From: Bacteroidota bacterium
GTDB taxonomy: Bacteria; Bacteroidota; Bacteroidia; 2-12-FULL-35-15
Assembly (NCBI GenBank): GCA_017303895.1
Contig: JAFLBF010000009.1
Location: 20,544 to 84,543, forward strand
Direction: 5' to 3'
DNA length: 64,000 nt
Numbering within the stretch: position 1 is the stretch's first letter; each line of letters begins with the position of its first letter. The translations under genes were made by a program, and so were the position numbers. Shown one piece after another: positions 17,371 to 26,850 of this stretch. The notes beneath the pieces are model-generated. The model searched no databases. It was given only the letters and a program-made list of their open reading frames with translations, and had not been told where the DNA came from.

Positions 17371-18591
17371 ATGAAGCATTTTATAATACCTGATTTTTAC
17401 AAAAGTCCAATTATTTCTAGAGTAAAAGAGATCCGCAAGGTCAATGATCCACGAAAAAAAGATTACTCTCCTACTCTACTTGATTTCGGACCAGTAAAAT
17501 TTTACATAGCGAGACATTTTGGTTTCTGCTACGGTGTTGAACATGCTATTGAAACAGCCTATAAAGCAATTGAAGAAAATGAGGAGAAACGTATCTTTTT
17601 ATTGAGCCAAATGATACACAATCCGGAAGTAAATAATGATCTGTTAAAGCGCGGAGTTAAATTCTTAATGGATACATCAGGAAATCAGATCATTCCATTT
17701 GAAGATCTGACATCCAATGACATTGTGGTGATCCCTGCATTCGGAACAACATTGGAAATTGAAAAAAAATTGAACAACATCGGTATAGAGGTTAGAAAAT
17801 ACGATACCACTTGTCCTTTTGTGGAGCGTGTCTGGAAAAAGTCAGAAAAACTTGGACAAGAAAGCTATAGCATTATTATTCACGGAAAGTATAATCATGA
17901 GGAAACCCGCGCCACATTCTCAAGAAGTGAAAAAGATGCTCCTGCTATTGTTGTAAAGAATATTGAAGAATCAAAAATAATTGGAGAGTACATCCTTGGA
18001 CATGTGTCGGATGAAGATTTTGAAAATAAATTTAAAGGGCGGTATTCAGAGAATTTTGATCCGAAGATCCATCTATCACGCGTGGGTGTTATCAACCAAA
18101 CAACAATGCTTGCTACTGAAACACAGGAAATAGCAGATTATTTCAAAAAGATCATGATCGAAAAACATGGAGAAGCTCATATAAAAGATCATTTTGCAGA
18201 TACCCGGGATACTTTGTGCTATGCAACCAATGAAAATCAGGAGGCAACTTATGCCCTTTTAAAAACCGATGCCAATTTGGCTATTGTTGTTGGCGGATAT
18301 AACAGTTCCAATACTTCACATATTGTTGAACTTTGCGAGGAAAAATTACCGACCTATTTTATTTCATCAGCAGCCGAAATTGTTTCGCAAAGACGCATCA
18401 ATCATTTTGATTTTAAAAATCATGAACATCTGGTAAGTGATAATTACCTTCCGGAAAATACGGAGGTTAAAATAATTCTTACAAGTGGTGCATCTTGTCC
18501 TGACTCCGTAATAGATAGTGTTTTGCAGAAGATATTATCCTATTATCCTAACGCAAAAAGCATAGAGCAGGTTTTGGCTGAACTAAACTAA
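17371..18591 (+). CDS. ispH: 4-hydroxy-3-methylbut-2-enyl diphosphate reductase
   Basis: This 406-residue enzyme catalyses the last step of the MEP pathway, giving isopentenyl and dimethylallyl diphosphate, using a [4Fe-4S] cluster. The three cluster ligands are visible: FGFCYGVEHAIE (Cys53), TTCPFVERVW near residue 150, and SGASCPDSVI near 375. It is about 100 residues longer than the E. coli enzyme, mostly through an insertion around DTLCYATNENQEA and a longer N-terminus, which is normal for the phylum. It stands alone and converges on ribH. Confidence 0.97.
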   Translation: MKHFIIPDFYKSPIISRVKEIRKVNDPRKKDYSPTLLDFGPVKFYIARHFGFCYGVEHAIETAYKAIEENEEKRIFLLSQMIHNPEVNNDLLKRGVKFLMDTSGNQIIPFEDLTSNDIVVIPAFGTTLEIEKKLNNIGIEVRKYDTTCPFVERVWKKSEKLGQESYSIIIHGKYNHEETRATFSRSEKDAPAIVVKNIEESKIIGEYILGHVSDEDFENKFKGRYSENFDPKIHLSRVGVINQTTMLATETQEIADYFKKIMIEKHGEAHIKDHFADTRDTLCYATNENQEATYALLKTDANLAIVVGGYNSSNTSHIVELCEEKLPTYFISSAAEIVSQRRINHFDFKNHEHLVSDNYLPENTEVKIILTSGASCPDSVIDSVLQKILSYYPNAKSIEQVLAELN

Positions 18592-18596
18592 AAGAC

Positions 18597-19085
18597 TTAT
18601 TCACTTCTTTTAAAAGCAAGCATTTTTAAGGCTGTAACTGCCGCCTCATCACCTTTATTGCCATGCTTTCCGCCTGCTCTATCTTGTGCCTGCTGCAATG
18701 TATTTGGAGTTAGCACTCCGAGGATCACCGGTTTATTATATTTTAAACTCACATTGGTAACACCATGTGCAACAGCATCGCAAATAAAATCAAAATGGCG
18801 GGTTTCACCTTGAATAACACAGCCAATGGTGATCACAGCATCAATTGACCGGTCTTCACACATCAATTGCGCCCCAAACGTTAATTCAAAACTTCCGGGA
18901 ACATATTTAACCACAATATCATTCTCAACTACACCATTTTCTAACAGCGTTTTTATTGCACCATCTCTTAATGCTCCGGTGATATCAATATTCCATTCAG
19001 CTACAACAATCCCGATACGCATACCTGCTCCATTAGGAATGCTGGTGTGGTTAAAATCCGATAAATTCTTTAGTGATGATGACAT
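18597..19085 (-). CDS. ribH: 6,7-dimethyl-8-ribityllumazine synthase
   Basis: This 162-residue protein makes the riboflavin precursor from 5-amino-6-ribitylaminouracil and dihydroxybutanone phosphate. Family stretches are IGIVVAEWNIDIT, KYVPGSFELTFGAQ, VITIGCVIQGETRHFDFIC (in part) and PVILGVLTPNT with AGGKHGNKGDEAA near the end. The length is typical for a shell-forming lumazine synthase. It is downstream of a TPR-protein gene with a hairpin between them, so it may have its own promoter. Confidence 0.97.
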   Translation of the reverse strand: MSSSLKNLSDFNHTSIPNGAGMRIGIVVAEWNIDITGALRDGAIKTLLENGVVENDIVVKYVPGSFELTFGAQLMCEDRSIDAVITIGCVIQGETRHFDFICDAVAHGVTNVSLKYNKPVILGVLTPNTLQQAQDRAGGKHGNKGDEAAVTALKMLAFKRSE

Positions 19086-19116
19086 ACGAAAAGGATCAAA
19101 AATTAAATTAAAAATA

Positions 19117-19144
19117 AAAGGTGAATCTGTTAAAATTCACCTTT
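19117..19144 (-). terminator. Hairpin between the TPR gene and ribH
   Basis: A perfect 10-bp inverted repeat, AAAGGTGAAT / ATTCACCTTT, has an 8-nt loop. On the minus strand it is followed by a T-rich stretch, so it probably terminates the TPR-protein transcript before ribH. Confidence 0.65.
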
Positions 19145-19168
19145 CAAAATATCTTGTACGCTATTCTA

Positions 19169-19852
19169 TTATAGATTCCCTAATGCTTTTGCACGAGCAA
19201 TATATTTCTCCATCTCTCTACCTTCAGCTGTTTCTGAAAATTCAGTCTTAATTCGCTCATACAATTTTACTGCATCTGCATAGTTTCCTTTTTCTTCGTT
19301 TGCTAAAGCCGCTTTTTTCAAATAAATCGGAGTTGTAAACTTATTCCCATTTTGCTCAGCTGCTTTTAAATAGAACGTGATCGCTTCATCCGTTCTGCCC
19401 AATTCCATGTTTGCATCACCGATAGCACCGGTTGCAACTGGAGCTACTATCTGATCTTTACCATCAAATGCTTGTAAATGCTCAATAGCATCCTCAAACT
19501 GACCTTTTTTCAAATAGGAGATCCCTAAATAATATTCAGCCAAGTTTCCGGAAGGCGTTATACCATATTCTTCTACGATTTGAGCAAAACCCAATGCGAT
19601 ACCATCGCCATTGATCGCTTTATCCAAAGAATCCTGTTCAAAAAACTGCTCCGCTTTGAACATTTCAGCTTGCGCTTTGGTTTCTTCACCTGCTACATAC
19701 CAATATTTATAAGCAAAATAACCACCAACCAATGCAACAATTGCACCGGCAATGATCATTAAGCTTTTTTTATTTTGTTCAATATAAAGCTCTGTTTTAC
19801 CTAAAGCATTTTCAACATCAACAATTGGTTCGTCTTTTATTTCTTTTGACAT
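19169..19852 (-). CDS. Membrane-anchored tetratricopeptide protein
   Basis: This 227-residue protein has a short charged N-terminus, a single membrane anchor near 30-50 (SLMIIAGAIVALVGGYFAYK), and several TPR-like helical pairs (LAEYYLGISYLKKGQFEDAIEHL in part, and GNYADAVKLYERIKTEF). The layout resembles YfgM-like ancillary proteins of the Sec translocon, with the TPR part outside the membrane. That is a structural likeness only. The gene is monocistronic on the minus strand upstream of ribH; conserved co-location with ribH and recF genes is common in this phylum, from memory. Confidence 0.85.
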   Translation of the reverse strand: MSKEIKDEPIVDVENALGKTELYIEQNKKSLMIIAGAIVALVGGYFAYKYWYVAGEETKAQAEMFKAEQFFEQDSLDKAINGDGIALGFAQIVEEYGITPSGNLAEYYLGISYLKKGQFEDAIEHLQAFDGKDQIVAPVATGAIGDANMELGRTDEAITFYLKAAEQNGNKFTTPIYLKKAALANEEKGNYADAVKLYERIKTEFSETAEGREMEKYIARAKALGNL

Positions 19853-19880
19853 AACTTATTAAAATATTTTTTAGAACGTG

Positions 19881-19888
19881 CAAAAATA
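19881..19888 (-). promoter_or_regulatory. -7 box of the TPR-protein gene
   Basis: On the minus strand TATTTTTG lies 28 nt before the ATG at 19852. It is a perfect TAnnTTTG match without an evident -33 element. Confidence 0.45.
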
Positions 19889-19978
19889 AGTTTTTTTTGG
19901 AATATCTGTAATTAATTCTGAACAATCTGCATTTTCGTCTTTTTTTTAGCTAATTTTACAGCAAAGCAGAGCATTTCT

Positions 19979-21082
19979 ATGCATTTAAAGAACATTTCCC
20001 TTATTAATTTCAAAAACTACTCCGAAACCTCACTCAACTTTAGCAATCAGATCAATTGCTTTACCGGTGACAATGGAGAAGGGAAAACAAATATTCTTGA
20101 TGCTATTCACTATCTTTCTTTCTGTAAAAGTTTTTTTAACCCGATCGATAGTCAAAACATCCTTCATCAGGCTCCTTTTTTTGTCATACAAGGCACATTT
20201 GAAAACGGAGAGACTCCAGAAGAGATCTATTGTGGCCAGAAACGAAATCAAAAGAAACAATTTAAAAGAAACAAAAAGGAATATCAACGCCTTGCTGACC
20301 ATATTGGATTATTTCCACTTGTCATGATCTCGCCTTCTGATTCAGAATTGATCACAGAAGGAAGTGAAAGCCGAAGAAAATTCCTAGACAGTGTTATCTC
20401 ACAATTTGATAAAGATTATCTTGAAAACCTGATCAACTATAATAAAGTCCTTTCGCAACGCAACGCGCTTCTTAAGCATTTTGCCCACAAAGGTTCATTC
20501 GATAAAGGTTCGCTGGAAATATGGGATATACAATTGGTGGAATTAGGACAAAAAGTATATGAAACCCGTAAAAAATTCATTGACGCATTTCTACCTATTT
20601 TTCAAAAATATTATGAGTTGATATCAGGAGGAAAAGAGACCGTTAGTATTGTCTATAACTCCCATCTAAATAATGGTGAGTATGCCGTCATTCTGGATGC
20701 CGCATTGAACAAAGACAGAATACTGGAATATACAACAGTTGGTATCCATAAAGATGATCTGGAATTTAAATTGAGCGACTTCCCTATCAAAAAATATGCA
20801 TCACAGGGTCAGCAAAAATCTTTTTTGATTGCCCTGAAACTAGGACAATATGAATATATTAAGCATATAAAAAAAACAAACCCGATTCTTCTGCTGGATG
20901 ATATCTATGATAAGCTAGACGACAACAGGGTACGACAGTTAATGGAATTAGTGAGTCACAAAGATTTCGGGCAACTTTTCATAACCGATACGCATCCCAA
21001 CAGACTTGCTGAATTATTTAAACATACTGCAGCTGATCATAAAATTTTTCAGGTAAAAAACGGACAAGCGTCAGAAATCTAA
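19979..21082 (+). CDS. recF: DNA recombination/repair protein RecF
   Basis: This 367-residue SMC-like ATPase loads RecA at gapped DNA with RecO and RecR. Walker A is GDNGEGKTNILDAI (about 30-43), the RecF signature near YASQGQQKSFLIALKLGQ and Walker B LLLDDIYDKLDDNR (about 303-316) are intact. The start (MHLKNISLINFKNYSE) is standard. It leads a plus-strand run of recF, DUF721, M28 peptidase and uvrB with gaps of 10 bp or less or overlaps, so repair and replication functions are probably co-transcribed. Confidence 0.97.
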   Translation: MHLKNISLINFKNYSETSLNFSNQINCFTGDNGEGKTNILDAIHYLSFCKSFFNPIDSQNILHQAPFFVIQGTFENGETPEEIYCGQKRNQKKQFKRNKKEYQRLADHIGLFPLVMISPSDSELITEGSESRRKFLDSVISQFDKDYLENLINYNKVLSQRNALLKHFAHKGSFDKGSLEIWDIQLVELGQKVYETRKKFIDAFLPIFQKYYELISGGKETVSIVYNSHLNNGEYAVILDAALNKDRILEYTTVGIHKDDLEFKLSDFPIKKYASQGQQKSFLIALKLGQYEYIKHIKKTNPILLLDDIYDKLDDNRVRQLMELVSHKDFGQLFITDTHPNRLAELFKHTAADHKIFQVKNGQASEI

Positions 21083-21092
21083 ACTTTTAAAA

Positions 21093-21383
21093 TTGAGTAA
21101 ACATAACGAACATAGTATCAAAGAGGTGATCGAGCAAATGCTAAAAGCATATCGATTGGACGATCGTATGGCTGAAAAGCGTTTAATATCCGCCTGGGAC
21201 AATGTCATGGGGGCTATGATCGCTAAACACACCAAAGAGATCTATATCAACAATAAACAACTTTATGTAACACTTGATTCATCCGCTCTTCGGAATGAAC
21301 TGTCGATGGCTAGATCAAAGATCATCAAAATGCTTAATGAGGCAGTAGGATCGGAAGTGATCAATGAAATAATTCTTAAATGA
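21093..21383 (+). CDS. DUF721 (DciA-like) protein
   Basis: This 96-residue protein belongs by appearance to the DUF721 family, whose DciA branch loads the replicative helicase in bacteria lacking DnaC. Visible features are the helical N-terminus (SIKEVIEQMLKAYRLDDRMAE), the WDNVMGAMIAKHT turn and the beta segment KQLYVTLDSSALRNELSM (in part). The only start covering the conserved N-terminus is a TTG at 21093, 10 bp after recF. The recF neighbour fits a replication role. The end overlaps the next start by 4 bp. Confidence 0.85.
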   Translation: MSKHNEHSIKEVIEQMLKAYRLDDRMAEKRLISAWDNVMGAMIAKHTKEIYINNKQLYVTLDSSALRNELSMARSKIIKMLNEAVGSEVINEIILK

Positions 21384-22765
21384 TTACGGAAATGAAAAAA
21401 ACAGCAACTTTAATATTATCCTTTCTGACAGGGCTTTCAGCTTTTTCTCAAACAGATTCGGCTATCATTAAATCTCTTTTTAATGAAGCATTAACCAATG
21501 GTAAGAGTTACCAAAACTTGGAGTATTTGTGCAAAAAGATCGGGGGACGTTTAGCAGGCTCTCCCCAAGCACAACAAGCAGTGGAATGGACCTTTAAAGC
21601 CATGAAAGAGGCCGGTGCCGACACAGTCTATCTTCAAGAGTGTATGGTTCCTCATTGGGTGCGTGGAGAAAAAGAAATTGCCAAAGTGATCACTTCCAAT
21701 GCGAAAAGTTTCAAAACTGTAAACATTTGTGCATTAGGTGGATCGATTGCCACTCCTGTAGAAGGCATAACAGCAGGAGTTGTGGAAGCAAAAGGAATAG
21801 ATGATCTGAAAAAATTAGGAAAAGAGAATATACAAGGAAAGATCGTGTTTTTTAATGAACCGATGGACCCTACATTCATCGGTACATTTCATGCCTACGG
21901 CAAAGCAGTTATGCAACGCTGGGCAGGAGCCAAAGAAGCTGCAAAATATGGTGCTGTTGGTGTTGTTGTTCGCTCCATGACCTTAGCACATGATGAAAAC
22001 CCACACACTGGTGTAATGAGTTATAACGATAGCATCACCAAAATACCTGCTTGTGCAATTAGTACAAATGGGGCCGATTGGTTGAGTAACTACATCAAAA
22101 CGGATAAAGAAGCTAAGTTCTATTTTAAAATGAACTGCCAAACACTTCCTGAAGAAAAATCATACAACGTTATTGCTGAGATCTATGGTAGTTCGAAAAA
22201 AGATCAGATCATCACAGTGGGTGGTCACCTGGATGCTTGGGATAATGGTGAGGGTGCACACGATGATGGAGCAGGTATCGTTCAAAGTATTGAAGTGATC
22301 AGAATGTATAAAGCACTTGGTCTGAAACCAAAATGCACCATCAGAGCGGTAGCATTTATGAATGAGGAGAACGGTGGAAGAGGCGGAAAAAAATATGCTG
22401 AACAAGCTAAACTAAAAAATGAAAAACACATCGCAGCCATTGAGTCGGATGCAGGAGGTTTTACACCTCGTGGATTTAGCAGCACCATGAGTGAACAACA
22501 AAAGAACCAATTAAAAAGTTGGAGAAAACTATTGGAGCCTTATGGCTTGCACGACTTTGAACATAACGGTGGTGGTGCCGACATTGAACCTTTAAATGAA
22601 ACATTAGGCACACCGATCCTTGAACTGATGCCTGATTCTCAACGTTATTTTGACTATCATCACACAGCAATTGACACATTTGAGGCGGTGAACAAACGCG
22701 AATTAGAATTGGGAGGCGCCTCAATGGCCGCATTGATCTGGTTAATTTCTGAGAACGGACTGTAA
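21380..22765 (+). CDS. Secreted M28-type metallopeptidase
   Basis: This 461-residue peptidase carries a signal peptide; the ATG at 21392 (MKKTATLILSFLTGLSAFSQ) may be the true start rather than 21380. A protease-associated insert precedes the M28 catalytic core. The two-zinc site is visible as VGGHLDAWD, AHDDGAGI, MNEENGGRG, ESDAGG and DYHHTAID, giving the usual His-Asp-Glu-Asp-His set. It should act as an aminopeptidase or carboxypeptidase in the periplasm or outside. Its location inside the recF-uvrB run, with a 4-bp overlap upstream and a 1-bp overlap with uvrB, implies co-transcription without functional relation. Confidence 0.92.
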   Translation: MITEMKKTATLILSFLTGLSAFSQTDSAIIKSLFNEALTNGKSYQNLEYLCKKIGGRLAGSPQAQQAVEWTFKAMKEAGADTVYLQECMVPHWVRGEKEIAKVITSNAKSFKTVNICALGGSIATPVEGITAGVVEAKGIDDLKKLGKENIQGKIVFFNEPMDPTFIGTFHAYGKAVMQRWAGAKEAAKYGAVGVVVRSMTLAHDENPHTGVMSYNDSITKIPACAISTNGADWLSNYIKTDKEAKFYFKMNCQTLPEEKSYNVIAEIYGSSKKDQIITVGGHLDAWDNGEGAHDDGAGIVQSIEVIRMYKALGLKPKCTIRAVAFMNEENGGRGGKKYAEQAKLKNEKHIAAIESDAGGFTPRGFSSTMSEQQKNQLKSWRKLLEPYGLHDFEHNGGGADIEPLNETLGTPILELMPDSQRYFDYHHTAIDTFEAVNKRELELGGASMAALIWLISENGL

Positions 22766-24789
22766 TGAACTTTAAACTAACAGCTGATTTTAAACCTACA
22801 GGTGACCAACCCACTGCCATTAAACAATTGGTGGAGGGTGTCAACGCACATGTTCCTGCACAAACATTATTGGGTGTAACGGGATCGGGAAAGACATTTA
22901 CAATAGCGAATGTTATTGAACAAGTTCAAAAACCTACGCTGATCTTAAGCCATAACAAAACATTAGCAGCCCAATTATATGGAGAGTTCAAGCAATTCTT
23001 CCCCAATAACGCTGTTGAGTATTTTGTAAGCTATTACGATTATTACCAACCGGAAGCTTTTATACCTAGCACGAATACATATATCGAAAAAGATCTATCC
23101 ATAAACGATGAGATCGAGAAATTACGTTTAAGCGCCACATCAGCCCTACTCTCCGGAAGAAGAGATGTGATCGTTGTATCATCCGTTTCCTGTATCTATG
23201 GCATTGGAAATCCAATGGAATTCAGGGAAAATGTGATCAATATCAAAAAGGGAGATATCATTTCCAGAAACAAATTCTTGCATCGTTTAGTAGAAAGTTT
23301 ATACTCCAGAACTACAGAAGATTTTTTGAGAGGTAATTTCAGAGTAAAAGGAGATACGGTTGATATTAACCTTGCCTATGCTGACTATTCACTTAGAGTC
23401 ACATTCTGGGATGATGAGATCGAAGGGATTGAATATTTCGAAACATCAACAGGCAAGAGTTTTGAAAAACTTGATAGTGCGGTTATTTATCCCGCAAACA
23501 TATTTGTCACAAGCCCGGAAACGATGAAAAGTGCCATCCATCAAATCCAGGATGACATGGTCAAACAGATCGATTACATGAAAGAAAATGGAAAACATCT
23601 GGAGGCCAAACGACTGGAAGATAGGGTTACATACGACCTGGAAATGATGCGGGAATTAGGATATTGTTCCGGAATTGAAAATTATTCCAGGTATTTTGAC
23701 CGGAGATCTCCCGGATCCAGACCATTCTGTCTGTTGGATTATTTCCCTGATGATTATTTAATGGTGATTGATGAAAGCCATGTAACGATCGGGCAAATAA
23801 AGGCAATGTATGGTGGTGACCGCTCAAGAAAAGTAAATTTGGTGGACTATGGTTTCAGGCTTCCTTCCGCTTTGGATAACCGTCCCTTGAAATTTGAAGA
23901 ATTTGAATCGATGATCAATCAGATCATTTATGTAAGTGCCACCCCTGCCGACTATGAATTAGAGAAATCAGAAGGTGTTGTTGCAGAGCAATTGATCAGA
24001 CCTACCGGCCTACTCGATCCGGTAATAGAAGTTCGACCAAGCATCAATCAAATTGATGATCTGCTGGAAGAAGTGGATAAAGTGACCAAAAGAGATGAAA
24101 GAGTGCTGGTGACAACCCTTACCAAAAGAATGGCAGAGGAGCTTCACAAGTACATGCTGAACATTGGGATCCGCTGCCGCTATATTCATTCCGATGTGGA
24201 CACATTGGAACGTGTGGAGATCATGCGCGATCTACGTTTGGGACTGTTTGATGTATTGATCGGGATCAATTTATTAAGAGAAGGTCTGGATCTTCCGGAA
24301 GTATCACTTGTTGCTATTTTAGATGCAGATAAAGAAGGTTTTTTACGTTCGGATAGAGCATTAACACAAACCGCAGGAAGAGCTGCACGTAATATCAATG
24401 GAAAAGTGATCATGTATGCGGACAGGATCACCGATAGCATGCAAAGAACCATTGATGAAACAGAAAGAAGAAGAAAAAAACAGATTCAATATAACTTTGA
24501 CAATGGATTAGTTCCAACTGCACTAAATAAATCGAAGGCGTCCATTATGGGGCAAACGACAGTGGTGGTAGATGCAAAAGGAAATTTAGCCCGTCCTTAT
24601 GTTGAAAGTGAGGAGATCAATTATGCTGCCGATCCGGTGGTACAATACATGAGCAAAGACGAACTTCAAAAAGCGATCAACCGGACTAAAAAAGCAATGG
24701 AGGCAGCCGCAAAAGAATTTAATTTTGCAGAAGCTGCAAGACTCCGGGATGAGATGTTTGCTCTAGAAAAACTCTTTTCCAGCAAATAA
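22765..24789 (+). CDS. uvrB: Excinuclease ABC subunit B
   Basis: This 674-residue helicase-like subunit verifies DNA damage and positions UvrC in nucleotide-excision repair. Walker A is GVTGSGKTFTIAN (about 35-47), and the beta-hairpin YYDYYQPEAFIPSTNTYIEK (in part), DEAD-like VIDESHVTIGQ, and motif VI QTAGRAARN are all present. The C-terminal UVR motif (EFNFAEAARLRDEM) that contacts UvrC is intact. Full length. Its ATG shares a base with the stop codon of the peptidase gene. Confidence 0.98.
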   Translation: MNFKLTADFKPTGDQPTAIKQLVEGVNAHVPAQTLLGVTGSGKTFTIANVIEQVQKPTLILSHNKTLAAQLYGEFKQFFPNNAVEYFVSYYDYYQPEAFIPSTNTYIEKDLSINDEIEKLRLSATSALLSGRRDVIVVSSVSCIYGIGNPMEFRENVINIKKGDIISRNKFLHRLVESLYSRTTEDFLRGNFRVKGDTVDINLAYADYSLRVTFWDDEIEGIEYFETSTGKSFEKLDSAVIYPANIFVTSPETMKSAIHQIQDDMVKQIDYMKENGKHLEAKRLEDRVTYDLEMMRELGYCSGIENYSRYFDRRSPGSRPFCLLDYFPDDYLMVIDESHVTIGQIKAMYGGDRSRKVNLVDYGFRLPSALDNRPLKFEEFESMINQIIYVSATPADYELEKSEGVVAEQLIRPTGLLDPVIEVRPSINQIDDLLEEVDKVTKRDERVLVTTLTKRMAEELHKYMLNIGIRCRYIHSDVDTLERVEIMRDLRLGLFDVLIGINLLREGLDLPEVSLVAILDADKEGFLRSDRALTQTAGRAARNINGKVIMYADRITDSMQRTIDETERRRKKQIQYNFDNGLVPTALNKSKASIMGQTTVVVDAKGNLARPYVESEEINYAADPVVQYMSKDELQKAINRTKKAMEAAAKEFNFAEAARLRDEMFALEKLFSSK

Positions 24790-24837
24790 ATACCTCTCAA
24801 AACGATTGTTCAAAACCTAAAAAAAGATCCAAAAAAA

Positions 24838-24869
24838 TTTGCTTTTGGAGTTTTGGTTTATTACCTTTA
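24838..24869 (+). promoter_or_regulatory. Promoter of the T9SS protein at 24914
   Basis: TTTG (24838-24841) and TACCTTTA (24862-24869) are separated by 20 nt, fitting the Bacteroidota -33/-7 arrangement except for the last base of the -7 box. The start codon is 44 nt downstream. Confidence 0.5.
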
Positions 24870-24913
24870 TAAAATAATCAACCCCTCTAAACTAATTTTT
24901 AAATTAAAAACAA

Positions 24914-26761
24914 ATGAAAAAAGCTACATTCTTAATTGCTGGCCTGATCATTACTCAAGGGCTATGGGCTCAGGAGCAAATGAGTTCCGAGTCACAAGTT
25001 ATTTATGGTGTCTATAATGGGATTTCAAAACCCATGAGAGACCTTCCTGATTTTGAAGGAGAAAAAGAACATCTTTATGAGATGACAGAGTCTAAAGATA
25101 AGGTTCACCGTCAGCCTCAAATTTTCCAATTTACAGCCGAAAAAGATGGGGCTGCCTATGGAAATGATCCTAACTCTATCCAAAAAAGCATGGGAACAAG
25201 GGCAATGCTACCTACTATTTCCTCTTTTGCAGGTCAAAATGGTGGCGGTTATCCACCTGATCCATCCGGAGCTGCAGGTCCGAATCACTATGTGCAAGCA
25301 GTAAATGCAACACCTTTCAAAGTATTCAACAAGGCAACAGGAGCGCAGTTAATGGCACCTAAAAACATTGGTACTTTATGGTCTCCAGCAACTGGAAATA
25401 TGGGTGACCCGATCATCATGTACGACAGATATGCAGACCGTTGGTTTGTTTCCCAATTTGGTGCTTCAAATAGTATTTATATTGCCATTTCAACGACACC
25501 TGATCCTACAGGAACATATCATACATATACGTTTACTTCTTCTCAATTCCCGGATTATTTGAAGTTCTCAATTTGGGGCGATGGTTATTATATGACATCC
25601 AACCAGTCTACAGATAAATTATTCGTTTTTGAGAGAGATAAAATGTTATTAGGTCAAACAGCAAGATCAGTTGTTGCAAACTTTACAACAGGTACTGTTA
25701 CTGGATTTTTCTGTCCATTAGCTGCTGATGCAGATGGAGGCTTACCTCCTGCAGGAACTGCTTGTCCATTCTTTTGGTACACAGAAAATTCTTGGGGAGG
25801 TGGTAATGTAGATGGTATTAAATATATCAAAGCTACAGTTAACTGGACACCCGCCACTCCTACATTAACGATGAGTTCTACAACTACTATCCCTACAGCA
25901 GCATTTGATGGGACTTATGATCCAAGCTGGAATGATGTTGTTCAACCTGGCACTACTGCAAAATTAGATGGTATTGGTGGTGTTCCAACTTACAGAGCTC
26001 AATACAGAAGATGGGCTGGATACAATACTGTGGTATTAAACTGGGGTGTTAAGATCAGTTCAACTCAACGTAGTATCAAATGGGTAGAATTAAGAGAAAC
26101 TACCCCTGGTACTTGGACACTATATCAAGAAGGAATTTATTCTCCTGATACAAAGAGCCGTTGGGTAGGAAGTATTGCAATGGATGACAATGGAAGTATT
26201 GCTTTATGTTATGCTAGATCTGCTTCAACAACATCTGCATCTGACGTGGGATACCCTAGCTTAGGGTTTACCGGCCGTTTAGCATCAGATCCATTGGGAC
26301 AAATGACATTCGCAGAAACAATGGTACGCTTAGGTTCAGGAGTTCAAACTTCAAACAACCGATTTGGCGACTATTCTCAAACTTCATTGGATCCGGATGG
26401 TATCACTTTCTGGCACACAGGAGAATATCTTCAAACAGGCCCAAGAACTTGGATCTATTCTTTCCAATTGCCATTACCTACCGGTGTTGAAGAATCACAA
26501 AATCAAATCAATAATGTAACTGCTTACCAGTCATTAGGTGGAATCACTGTAAATGCCACAAATATTAAAGAAGAAGGAGAATTGGTTGTTGACTTATTTG
26601 ACATTACAGGAAAACAAATTGATGGAAAACAGATCGTAGCTAATGGTGGTGCATTTGAAACATCCTTCTCTACTTCAAATTTAGCATCTGGTACTTATTT
26701 AGTACGTGTTGGTAAAATGAATACCAGCTTCCAAAAAGTTGTTAAAGTTGTTGTAAAATAA
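24914..26761 (+). CDS. T9SS-exported extracellular protein, unknown
   Basis: This 615-residue protein has a signal peptide (MKKATFLIAGLIITQGLWAQ) and a C-terminal type-A sorting domain (LFDITGKQIDG, NLASGTYLVRVGK, KVVKVVVK). The large middle carries repeated aromatic and Gly-rich beta segments such as GGGYPPDPSGAAGPNHYVQ, YDRYADRWFVSQFG and RWVGSIAMDDNGSIALCYA, suggesting a beta-propeller. I recognise no enzyme motif. It is monocistronic with a clear promoter and a hairpin terminator. It is probably surface-exposed or released. Confidence 0.85.
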   Translation: MKKATFLIAGLIITQGLWAQEQMSSESQVIYGVYNGISKPMRDLPDFEGEKEHLYEMTESKDKVHRQPQIFQFTAEKDGAAYGNDPNSIQKSMGTRAMLPTISSFAGQNGGGYPPDPSGAAGPNHYVQAVNATPFKVFNKATGAQLMAPKNIGTLWSPATGNMGDPIIMYDRYADRWFVSQFGASNSIYIAISTTPDPTGTYHTYTFTSSQFPDYLKFSIWGDGYYMTSNQSTDKLFVFERDKMLLGQTARSVVANFTTGTVTGFFCPLAADADGGLPPAGTACPFFWYTENSWGGGNVDGIKYIKATVNWTPATPTLTMSSTTTIPTAAFDGTYDPSWNDVVQPGTTAKLDGIGGVPTYRAQYRRWAGYNTVVLNWGVKISSTQRSIKWVELRETTPGTWTLYQEGIYSPDTKSRWVGSIAMDDNGSIALCYARSASTTSASDVGYPSLGFTGRLASDPLGQMTFAETMVRLGSGVQTSNNRFGDYSQTSLDPDGITFWHTGEYLQTGPRTWIYSFQLPLPTGVEESQNQINNVTAYQSLGGITVNATNIKEEGELVVDLFDITGKQIDGKQIVANGGAFETSFSTSNLASGTYLVRVGKMNTSFQKVVKVVVK

Positions 26762-26777
26762 TATTTATTTATAAGAA

Positions 26778-26827
26778 AACACTCATACTTCTCATTCTCG
26801 GAATGAATCTTGTATGAGTGTTTTTTT
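26778..26827 (+). terminator. Terminator after the T9SS protein gene
   Basis: AACACTCATAC and GTATGAGTGTT form an 11-bp stem around a 23-nt loop, followed by a run of T residues. Confidence 0.85.
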
Positions 26828-26850
26828 ATTAACCCAATTATTCAAATTTT

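Noticed and set aside
22476..22844. Antisense frame over the M28/uvrB junction
   Set aside because: It is a shadow of two well supported genes on the other strand.
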